Origin: Clostridia bacterium
GTDB lineage: Bacteria; Bacillota; Clostridia; Oscillospirales; Acutalibacteraceae
Reading direction: 5' to 3'
NCBI GenBank assembly: GCA_017552845.1
Contig: JAFZOE010000292.1
Coordinates: 1-14,705, forward strand
Length of the DNA stretch: 14,705 nucleotides
Part shown: piece by piece, positions 6,401 to 14,705 of the stretch
Numbering within the stretch: the stretch's first letter is position 1
Layout: each line of letters begins with the position of its first letter
Program-made: the position numbers and the translations under genes
The notes under the pieces: generated by a model
What the model was told of the DNA's origin: nothing
Databases searched by the model: none
Seen by the model: only the letters and a program-made list of their open reading frames with translations

Positions 6401-7426
6401 CCCGACGGCACACCGCTCGATATATGTCTTAACCCTCTCGGCGTTCCCTCGCGTATGAATATCGGTCAGGTTCTTGAGGTTCACCTCGGACTTGCCGCGC
6501 GCAGTCTCGGAATCAATGTTATGACTCCCGTTTTCGACGGCGCTCACGAAAGCGATATAGCGGATGCCATCGATGAGGCAAACGAAAAGATTCTCGCCAA
6601 GGCGCAGGCCGATCTCAAGGCCAGAGCCAAGGCTGCCAAGAAGCTTGCCGAGGAGACCGGCGAATTTGAATACAATCCCGAAAACTTCAAATTCGACCCC
6701 GAGAAGATATTCACTCTCGACAAATCCGGCAAGACCACTCTTTACGACGGCAGAACGGGCAGAAAATTCGATAACCCCGTTACGGTCGGCGTAATGTATT
6801 ACCTCAAACTCCATCACCTTGTTGATGATAAGATCCACGCCCGTTCAACAGGCCCGTATTCACTCGTTACCCAGCAGCCCCTCGGCGGTAAAGCGCAGTT
6901 CGGCGGCCAGCGTTTCGGTGAAATGGAAGTCTGGGCTCTCGAAGCTTACGGCGCGGCATACACCCTTCAGGAGATACTTACCGTCAAATCCGACGATACC
7001 GTCGGCAGAGTTGACACCTACGAAGCAATCGTCAAGGGCAACAACATTCCGAAGCCCGGCACACCCGAAGCATTCAAGGTTCTCGTCAAGGAGCTTCAGT
7101 CACTCGCTCTTTCAATCAAGGTTCTTGACAGGGACGGCAACGAAATCGATCTTCGCACCTCGTTTGACAATGATTTTCCGGCACAGAGCGAGGATAACAG
7201 GGAAGCCTTCTCGACAGTCAACGACGCCGAGGGCGGCGAAGGATACGATATCGATGAAGACAGCAAGGAATACGATGTCTATGATGTTGATTCCGATGAG
7301 GATGACGATGATTCCGTCAACTACAGCGCTGTCGAGGATATGGAATTCGATGAAGACGGCGACGACTTCGGCGCAGAGGATTTCGATTCCTACGGTTATA
7401 ACGGTTCCGATGACGATTATCAGTAA
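3464..7426 (+). CDS. rpoB: DNA-directed RNA polymerase subunit beta
   Basis: The beta subunit forms one pincer and half of the active centre of RNA polymerase. At 1320 residues it is longer than the roughly 1190 recalled for B. subtilis. Landmarks in order: FGKINEVMDIPNLIEIQ near the N-terminus; NGAERVIVSQLVRSPGVYF (fork/protrusion); the rifampicin pocket GSSPLSQFMDQ to THKRRISALGPGG (495-524), with D504, H514 and S519 matching wild-type E. coli D516, H526 and S531; GRMCPIETPEGPNIGL; NYEDAVLISE (catalytic region); KLSVGDKMAGRHGNKG with the active-centre lysines; and GGKAQFGGQRFGEMEVWALEAYGAAYTLQE near the C-terminus (clamp). Extra length comes from a charged helical insertion (about 1028-1092) and an acidic tail (1237-1320). 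The ATG follows GGAGG by 9 nt. rpoC begins 40 nt downstream. Confidence 0.99.
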   Translation: MLNVKPITRGSCTRMSFGKINEVMDIPNLIEIQKSSYDWFIRTGLKEAFRDMADITDYSGNLVLSFIDYRMDDKPKYNVRECKERDTTYAAPMRATVRLLNKNTGTVKESEVYMGDFPIMTESGTFVINGAERVIVSQLVRSPGVYFSMTHDKIGKELYASTINPNRGAWLEYETDVNDLFYVKIDKNKKILITTFVRALGLSSNQDIRDFFGDDIKIEATLEKDETKNTEEALMEIFKKMRPGEPVTLEVAQQNIDSLFFDPYRYDISRVGRYKYNKKLSLLNRLPGCVVAQPVVDEETGEVLAMPDEELTEEKVQELENAGVWRVVVKCEDGSELTVSSNRMVDPLVLLPSTIKREDLEEIALGEKVRFTVLKEILAGLKKKDKKTVLAALKERCDDLIPKFIIRDDIYASVNYVNCLTKGVGNLDDIDHLGNRRIRSVGELLQNQFKIGLTRMERVVRERMSVQAQEEEEKITPQSLINIRPITTAIREFFGSSPLSQFMDQSNPLAELTHKRRISALGPGGLSRDRAGFEVRDVHYTHYGRMCPIETPEGPNIGLISYLATYAKINKYGFIEAPYRKIEKIYDKKGKIKDVRVLDEVEYMTADAEDRHVVAQGNEPLDKDGRFINSRIAARYREGFLETEPVNADYMDVSPAMVVSVATAMIPFLENDDANRALMGSNMQKQAVPLLTTKAPIVGTGMEYKAAVDSGVCVLAENGGVVTKVCADQITILEDGGNVRDYEVIKYMRSNQATCNNQRPIVTVGQRVEAGEVIADGPAIDHGEVALGKNALIGFMTWEGYNYEDAVLISEKIVRDDVYTSIHIEEYDTEARDTKLGPEDITRDIPNTGDDALANLDENGIIRIGAEVRSGDILVGKVTPKGETEMTPEERLLHAIFGEKAKEVRDTSLRVPHGEYGVVVNVEVFTKENSDELAPGVNKVVRCYIAQKRKLSVGDKMAGRHGNKGVVSRILPVEDMPFLPDGTPLDICLNPLGVPSRMNIGQVLEVHLGLAARSLGINVMTPVFDGAHESDIADAIDEANEKILAKAQADLKARAKAAKKLAEETGEFEYNPENFKFDPEKIFTLDKSGKTTLYDGRTGRKFDNPVTVGVMYYLKLHHLVDDKIHARSTGPYSLVTQQPLGGKAQFGGQRFGEMEVWALEAYGAAYTLQEILTVKSDDTVGRVDTYEAIVKGNNIPKPGTPEAFKVLVKELQSLALSIKVLDRDGNEIDLRTSFDNDFPAQSEDNREAFSTVNDAEGGEGYDIDEDSKEYDVYDVDSDEDDDDSVNYSAVEDMEFDEDGDDFGAEDFDSYGYNGSDDDYQ

Positions 7427-7466
7427 TCTCCGCTTTTCAAAAATATAAGGAAGGGGCATATTTTTA

Positions 7467-11177
<3,711 letters not shown>

Positions 11178-11192
11178 TTTTTGTTAAAACTG

Positions 11193-11222
11193 TTGACAAA
11201 TATATATATTATATGATAAAAT
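11193..11222 (+). promoter_or_regulatory. rpsL: rpsL (str operon) promoter
   Basis: Consensus TTGACA (11193-11198) is followed 18 nt later by TAAAAT (11217-11222), with an AT-rich spacer of alternating TA. The predicted start is about 11228-11231, giving a leader of about 75 nt. The -10 and downstream bases TAAAATATCAA are identical to those of the tuf promoter. The gap between rpoC and rpsL shows no terminator, so this adds to read-through from rpoBC. Confidence 0.82.
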
Positions 11223-11241
11223 ATCAATCCACGGTGTCTGC

Positions 11242-11265
11242 GGGCGCCGGAGCAATCCGACGCCC
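11242..11265 (+). promoter_or_regulatory. rpsL: GCAA-tetraloop hairpin in the rpsL leader
   Basis: GGGCG (11242-11246) pairs with CGCCC (11261-11265). After a single C-A mismatch, CGGA (11248-11251) pairs with TCCG (11256-11259), closed by GCAA, a GNRA tetraloop. It lies in the untranslated leader, 22 nt before the ribosome binding site, and no U-tract follows, so it is not an intrinsic terminator. It may be an mRNA stabiliser or a protein-binding element. Confidence 0.6.
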
Positions 11266-11286
11266 TGAGATATAGAATTTTCAAAG

Positions 11287-11306
11287 AAAGGAGAGAAAAA
11301 CACTTG
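11287..11306 (+). promoter_or_regulatory. rpsL: Ribosome binding site and TTG start of rpsL
   Basis: AAAGGAG (11287-11293) stands 10 nt before TTG (11304-11306), which begins the standard S12 N-terminus (M)PTFNQLVRNGR. There is no ATG near this position in frame, so the TTG start is well supported. Confidence 0.85.
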
Positions 11307-11723
11307 CCTACCTTTAACCAGCTTGTTCGTAACGGCAGACAGACCCTTGAAAGGAAGCCCAAGGCTCCCGCTCTTCTGAAAGGTCTCAACTCCAAAAAGA
11401 ATGTTATGACCGATCAGAATTCACCCCAGAAGCGCGGCGTTTGCACAGCAGTTAAGACAGCTACTCCCAAGAAGCCGAACTCAGCTCTTCGTAAGATCGC
11501 CAGAGTCCGTCTGACAAACGGCATGGAAGTTTCCGCTTACATTCCGGGCGTCGGTCACAACCTTCAGGAGCACAGCGTCGTTCTTATCCGCGGCGGCCGT
11601 GTAAAGGATCTCCCCGGTGTGCGTTACCACATCATTCGCGGCACCCTTGATACTCAGGGTGTTACCGACAGAATGCAGGCCCGTTCAAAATACGGTGCAA
11701 AGCGTCCGAAGGTAAAGAAATAA
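11304..11723 (+). CDS. rpsL: 30S ribosomal protein S12
   Basis: S12 sits at the decoding centre of the 30S subunit and takes part in mRNA-tRNA proofreading. The 139-residue protein is full length for Firmicutes. PTFNQLVRNGRQ opens it, TPKKPNSALRKIARVRLTNG (54-73) carries the streptomycin-contact loop with K56 and K57, and GHNLQEHSVVLIRGGRVKDL (84-103) carries K101 and D102, the latter being the position that is methylthiolated in E. coli (D88). All residues commonly changed in streptomycin resistance are the wild-type ones. It starts at TTG 11304 and ends in a basic tail (AKRPKVKK). It is the first gene of the str operon here, 126 nt after rpoC. The L7Ae-like protein gene often found between them in Firmicutes is missing. 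Confidence 0.99.
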   Translation: MPTFNQLVRNGRQTLERKPKAPALLKGLNSKKNVMTDQNSPQKRGVCTAVKTATPKKPNSALRKIARVRLTNGMEVSAYIPGVGHNLQEHSVVLIRGGRVKDLPGVRYHIIRGTLDTQGVTDRMQARSKYGAKRPKVKK

Positions 11724-11754
11724 TCCGCATCATTTAATGACAAATAATCTTGCA

Positions 11755-11816
11755 GGCGAAATGCAATATTTCACCAATGCAGTCTATATATAACATTATA
11801 TATGTCTCTGCGTTGG
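11755..11816 (+). promoter_or_regulatory. Structured rpsL-rpsG intercistronic region, candidate S7 control site
   Basis: Two adjacent hairpins fill the 154-nt gap. The first (11755-11775) pairs GGCGAAAT with ATTTCACC, one mismatch, around GCAAT. The second, larger one pairs CCAATGCAG (11774-11782) with CTGCGTTGG (11808-11816), one G-T, and inside it ATATATA (11786-11792) with TATATAT (11797-11803) around ACAT, separated by a small internal loop. They share only two bases at 11774-11775. In E. coli, S7 represses its own translation by binding the rpsL-rpsG spacer; a like role here is inference. No U-tract follows, so termination is unlikely. Confidence 0.5.
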
Positions 11817-11862
11817 CGCCACGAGAATTTGTCGCTCGAGTACCTATGATATCATTACTATG

Positions 11863-11870
11863 AAGGAGGG
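11863..11870 (+). promoter_or_regulatory. rpsG: Ribosome binding site that decides the rpsG start
   Basis: AAGGAGGG stands 7 nt before GTG (11878-11880). An in-frame ATG at 11860 would place this Shine-Dalgarno sequence inside the coding region and would add six residues not found on S7 proteins, so the GTG is the start. Confidence 0.9.
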
Positions 11871-11877
11871 AAGCGAA

Positions 11878-12348
11878 GTGCCAAGAAGAGGCAACATAGC
11901 AAAACGCGAAGTTTTGCCTGATCCGCTTTACAACTCAACTCTTGTTACCCGTCTGATCAACAACATCATGCTTGACGGTAAAAAGGGAGTAGCTCAGAAG
12001 ATCGTTTACGATGCTTTTGACATTATCAAAGAGAAGACCGGCAAGGAGCCGCTCGAAGTTTTCGAAGCAGCCATGGAGAACGTTATGCCCGTTCTCGAGG
12101 TTAAGGCCCGCCGTGTCGGTGGTGCGACCTACCAGGTTCCCATGGAGGTCCGCCCCGAAAGAAGACAGACCCTCGGTCTGCGTTGGATCACTGCTTATTC
12201 ACGCGCCCGTTCCGAAAGAACAATGAAGGAACGTCTCGCAAACGAGATCATGGATGCCGTCAACGAAACCGGTGCAGCATTCAAGAAGCGTGAAGATACT
12301 CACAAGATGGCAGAGGCCAACAAGGCATTTGCACACTTCAGATGGTAA
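11878..12348 (+). CDS. rpsG: 30S ribosomal protein S7
   Basis: S7 is a primary binder of the 3' major domain of 16S rRNA, nucleates assembly of the 30S head and lines the E-site. The 156 residues match the usual length. The N-terminus PRRGNIAKREVLPDPLYNST holds the family signature, followed by LVTRLINNIMLDGKKGVAQK. The central EVKARRVGGATYQVPMEVRP and the LGLRWITAYSRARSERTM block are the rRNA-binding parts. The protein ends KAFAHFRW. Translation begins at GTG 11878 behind AAGGAGGG. It lies between rpsL (154-nt structured gap) and fusA (69-nt gap) on the same strand, the standard str operon order. Confidence 0.99.
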   Translation: MPRRGNIAKREVLPDPLYNSTLVTRLINNIMLDGKKGVAQKIVYDAFDIIKEKTGKEPLEVFEAAMENVMPVLEVKARRVGGATYQVPMEVRPERRQTLGLRWITAYSRARSERTMKERLANEIMDAVNETGAAFKKREDTHKMAEANKAFAHFRW

Positions 12349-12363
12349 TTTCCCGCGGGAAAT
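12348..12363 (+). repeat. Perfect 16-nt palindrome at the end of rpsG
   Basis: ATTTCCCGCGGGAAAT begins with the last base of the rpsG stop codon. As RNA it folds to a 6-bp stem with a CGCG loop. No U-tract follows, so it is not an intrinsic terminator. It could act as a processing, pausing or mRNA-protection element between rpsG and fusA. Confidence 0.55.
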
Positions 12364-12405
12364 ATCACTGAGCGCAATTGATTATTACTTATTCCATACA
12401 GAATC

Positions 12406-12420
12406 GGAGGTGTTAATTTG
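12406..12420 (+). promoter_or_regulatory. fusA: Ribosome binding site and TTG start of fusA
   Basis: GGAGGTG (12406-12412) is 5 nt before TTG (12418-12420). The following residues PRQVSLEKTRNIGIMAHIDA are the usual EF-G N-terminus. The next in-frame ATG lies after the start of the G domain, so the TTG is the start. Confidence 0.88.
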
Positions 12421-14484
12421 CCAAGGCAGGTTTCACTCGAAAAGACAAGAAACATCGGTATTATGGCTCACATAGATGCCGGCAAGACCACTACAACCGA
12501 GAGAATTCTCTTCTATACGGGTAAAACCCATAAGATAGGTGGGACTCATGACGGCGCCGCTACCATGGACTTCATGGAGCAGGAGCAGGAGCGTGGAATC
12601 ACGATTACCTCAGCTGCCACTACCTGCTTCTGGAAAGAACACCGTATAAACATCATCGACACTCCGGGCCACGTTGACTTCACAGTTGAAGTCGAGCGCT
12701 CGCTGAGAGTTCTTGACGGTTCTGTTACCGTTCTCTGCGCAAAGGGAGGCGTTGAGCCCCAGAGCGAAACGGTTTGGAGACAGGCGGATAAATATAAGGT
12801 TCCCAGAATGGTCTATATCAATAAGATGGACATTATGGGTGCGGATTTCTATCACGTAGTTGATATGATGAAGGATCGCCTTAAATGCAACGCCGTTCCC
12901 ATTCAGCTCCCGATAGGAGCAGAGGCGGATTTCCGGGGTATTATCGATCTTGTTATCATGAAGGCGTATTACTACAACGATGATCTCGGCACCAAGATTG
13001 AGTGCAAGGACATCCCCGCCGACATGCTTGAAACAGCGCAGAAATACCATGACGAAATGGTTGAGCACGTTGCCGAGCAGGATGATGCTCTGCTTGAGAA
13101 ATATCTCGAAGGTCAGGAACTGACAATCGACGAAATCAAGACCTGCATCAGAAAATCGACAATCTCAAATCACATGGTTCCCGTCACCTGCGGCACTTCT
13201 TACCGCAACAAGGGTGTTCAGCTGCTTCTCGATGCAATAGTCGATTATATGCCCGCTCCGACCGATGTCCCCGCTATCACGGGCACTAACCCCAAGACGG
13301 ATAAGGACGAGGTCAGAAATTCTTCAGATGACGAGCCTTTTGCGGCTCTTGCATTCAAAATAACGACCGACCAGTTTGTCGGCAAGCTCTGCTTCTTCAG
13401 AGTATATTCCGGCACGGTCAATGCAGGCGATACGGTCTATAATTCGACCAAGGGCGTCAATGAGAGAATGGGTAGAATTCTCCAGATGCACGCGAATCAC
13501 AGACAGGATATCGAAACCTGCTACGCGGGCGATATCGCCGCATGCGTAGGCGTCAAGCAGACGACCACGGGCGACACGCTCTGCACCTCAAAGCATCCTA
13601 TCATACTTGAATCAATGGAATTCCCCGAGCCCGTTATCAGAGTTGCCATCGAGCCCAAGACCAAAGCCGGTCAGGAAAAGATGAGTATAGCTCTTGCAAA
13701 GCTCGCGGAGGAGGATCCGACATTCAAGTGCTACACCGACGAAGAGACAGGCCAGACCATCATTGCAGGTATGGGCGAGCTTCACCTTGAAATTATCGTT
13801 GACAGAATGCTGCGCGAATTCCATGTTGAAGCGAATGTCGGTAAGCCGCAGGTTGCTTTCCGTGAAACGATTACCGTTCCCGCCGAATCCGATACGAAAT
13901 ATGCGCGTCAGTCAGGCGGTAAAGGTCAATACGGTCACGTTAAAATCAGGATCGAGCCCAATCCCGAGAAGGGTTATGAATTCGTCAACGAAATCGTCGG
14001 CGGTGCTATTCCGAAGGAATATTTCAACGCCATCGAGGCGGGTATCAAGGGAGCAATGCTCTCGGGAACTCTCGCCGGATACAATGTAGTTGATGTCAAA
14101 GTAACTCTCTATGACGGATCCTATCACGAAGTTGACTCCTCAGAAATGGCGTTCAAGATTGCCGCTTCAATGGCTTTCAAGGATGCGATGAGGAAGGCTG
14201 CTCCCGTGCTTATGGAGCCCATCATGAAGACCTCGGTCATCGTTCCCGACGAATATATCGGCGACGTTATCGGCGATATCAACTCCAGACGCGGACTTGT
14301 TCAGGGTCAGGAAGTCAGGACGGGCGCGACTCAGATAGACGCTTTTATTCCGCTCTCAAATATGTTCGGCTACGCAACCTCTTTGCGTTCAAGGACTCAG
14401 GGCAGAGGACAGTATGTCATGGAGCCCTCGCATTACAGCGAAGTTCCCAAGAATATAGCCGAAAAACTCATATCAGAGAAATAA
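12418..14484 (+). CDS. fusA: Translation elongation factor G
   Basis: EF-G is the GTPase that drives tRNA-mRNA translocation on the ribosome and, with RRF, ribosome recycling. At 688 residues it is full length. G-domain motifs: P-loop AHIDAGKT (17-24), switch I with RGITI (59-63), DTPGH (81-85, with the catalytic histidine H85), and NKMD (135-138). Domain II follows (about 290-395, PFAALAFKITTDQFVGKLCF), then III (AGMGELHLEI), IV (RQSGGKGQYGHVKI, then GGAIPKEYFNAIEAGIKGAM) and V (MEPIMKTSVIVPDEYIGDVI to the end). The residues where fusidic acid resistance usually arises show no evident change by eye. There is one fusA copy here with the canonical domain order, so it is the housekeeping EF-G rather than a TetM-like paralogue. 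It lies 69 nt after rpsG and 105 nt before tuf. Confidence 0.99.
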   Translation: MPRQVSLEKTRNIGIMAHIDAGKTTTTERILFYTGKTHKIGGTHDGAATMDFMEQEQERGITITSAATTCFWKEHRINIIDTPGHVDFTVEVERSLRVLDGSVTVLCAKGGVEPQSETVWRQADKYKVPRMVYINKMDIMGADFYHVVDMMKDRLKCNAVPIQLPIGAEADFRGIIDLVIMKAYYYNDDLGTKIECKDIPADMLETAQKYHDEMVEHVAEQDDALLEKYLEGQELTIDEIKTCIRKSTISNHMVPVTCGTSYRNKGVQLLLDAIVDYMPAPTDVPAITGTNPKTDKDEVRNSSDDEPFAALAFKITTDQFVGKLCFFRVYSGTVNAGDTVYNSTKGVNERMGRILQMHANHRQDIETCYAGDIAACVGVKQTTTGDTLCTSKHPIILESMEFPEPVIRVAIEPKTKAGQEKMSIALAKLAEEDPTFKCYTDEETGQTIIAGMGELHLEIIVDRMLREFHVEANVGKPQVAFRETITVPAESDTKYARQSGGKGQYGHVKIRIEPNPEKGYEFVNEIVGGAIPKEYFNAIEAGIKGAMLSGTLAGYNVVDVKVTLYDGSYHEVDSSEMAFKIAASMAFKDAMRKAAPVLMEPIMKTSVIVPDEYIGDVIGDINSRRGLVQGQEVRTGATQIDAFIPLSNMFGYATSLRSRTQGRGQYVMEPSHYSEVPKNIAEKLISEK

Positions 14485-14506
14485 AAGCAAATTTTGTAAA
14501 AAATGC

Positions 14507-14535
14507 TTGAAATTTCAAGTAATTATTGGTAAAAT
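14507..14535 (+). promoter_or_regulatory. tuf: tuf promoter
   Basis: TTGAAA (14507-14512) and TAAAAT (14530-14535) are separated by 17 nt. The predicted start is about 14541. The -35 lies inside the perfect 14-nt palindrome CTTGAAATTTCAAG (14506-14519). The -10 and following bases are the same as at the rpsL promoter. It lets tuf be transcribed beyond what arrives through fusA. Confidence 0.78.
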
Positions 14536-14539
14536 ATCA

Positions 14540-14554
14540 ACATGCTATGCATGT
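14540..14554 (+). promoter_or_regulatory. tuf: Small hairpin at the expected 5' end of tuf mRNA
   Basis: ACATGC and GCATGT pair perfectly around a TAT loop, within a base or two of the predicted start site. A stem at the extreme 5' end could shield the transcript from 5'-end-dependent decay. The three-base loop limits stability. Confidence 0.45.
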
Positions 14555-14589
14555 AATTAAATTGCTTCTAAAAGGGAGGAAACAATTCA

Positions 14590-14705
14590 ATGGCAAAAGA
14601 ACATTTTAATCGTAACAAACCGCATGTAAACATCGGAACCATCGGTCACGTTGACCACGGTAAGACCACTCTTACAGCTGCTATCACAAAGACTCTTGCT
14701 ATGAA
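14590..14705 (+). CDS. tuf: Translation elongation factor Tu (3' end beyond window)
   Basis: EF-Tu brings aminoacyl-tRNA to the ribosomal A-site as a GTP complex. Only the first 38 codons and two bases are in the window. They read MAKEHFNRNKPHVNIGTIGH then VDHGKTTLTAAITKTLAM, with the P-loop GHVDHGKT (19-26) that separates EF-Tu from EF-G and IF2. The ATG follows GGGAGG (14574-14579) by 10 nt. Its position after fusA, and its own promoter, fit the classical str operon. Completeness cannot be judged here. Confidence 0.98.
   Translation, partial: MAKEHFNRNKPHVNIGTIGHVDHGKTTLTAAITKTLAM

Noticed and set aside
6819..7448. A 209-residue plus-strand open frame overlapping the end of rpoB out of frame
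   Set aside because: It is low-complexity, rich in Ser, Arg, Thr and Met, as expected from the alternate frame of the GAT/GAC/GAA-rich acidic tail. It has no ribosome binding site and rpoB is certain in the other frame.
11178..11200. A terminator after rpoC
   Set aside because: TTTGT and ACAAA could pair over five bases, but the stem is AT-only and the T-run precedes rather than follows it.
14485..14506. A terminator between fusA and tuf
   Set aside because: AAGCA (14485-14489 region) and TGCTT can pair over only five bases, with a weak A/T interior and no following U-tract. Read-through into tuf seems likely.

Overview
The window holds about 14.7 kb of a low-GC-type Gram-positive (Firmicutes) chromosome, most likely a gut-type Clostridia of the Oscillospirales/Ruminococcus kind. 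This rests on the RNA polymerase and ribosomal protein sequences, the strong AAGGAGG-type ribosome binding sites, the plain sigma-A promoters, the absence of the proteobacterial SI3 insert in RpoC, and a YlbM/TmcAL gene. Family-level placement is inference only.

Layout. Positions 1-172 are the 3' end of a membrane protein gene, followed by a small GNAT acetyltransferase (206-646) and a terminator hairpin (682-710) shared with the convergent acetate kinase gene ackA (757-1959, minus strand). ackA diverges from tmcAL (2075-3244, plus strand), the acetate-dependent tRNA(Met) wobble-cytidine acetylation enzyme. The two fire from what looks like one symmetric bidirectional promoter with a shared -10. 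Next comes the 219-nt rpoB control region, where a strong promoter sits inside the loop of a large terminator-like inverted repeat. The rest is the transcription/translation core: rpoB (3464-7426), rpoC (7467-11177), rpsL (11304-11723), rpsG (11878-12348), fusA (12418-14484) and the first 38 codons of tuf (14590 to the window end). Extra promoters precede rpsL and tuf.

Working together. rpoB and rpoC encode the two catalytic subunits of RNA polymerase. rpsL, rpsG, fusA and tuf form the classical str operon (30S proteins S12 and S7, and elongation factors EF-G and EF-Tu). No convincing terminator interrupts rpoB to tuf, so rpoBC transcripts may read into the str genes, topped up at the internal promoters. 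The rplJ-rplL genes that usually precede rpoB, and the L7Ae-like gene often found between rpoC and rpsL in Firmicutes, are absent here.

No gap of more than 300 nt lacks a gene; the largest are 219 nt before rpoB and 154 nt between rpsL and rpsG, and both hold regulatory-looking structure. I see no mobile element, CRISPR array, tRNA, rRNA or phage gene, and no new multi-gene system. The points most worth a second look are regulatory (bidirectional ackA/tmcAL promoter, promoter-in-terminator before rpoB, leader and intercistronic hairpins, three consecutive non-AUG starts) and structural (an RpoB insertion, an acidic RpoB tail, an altered RpoC bridge-helix motif).
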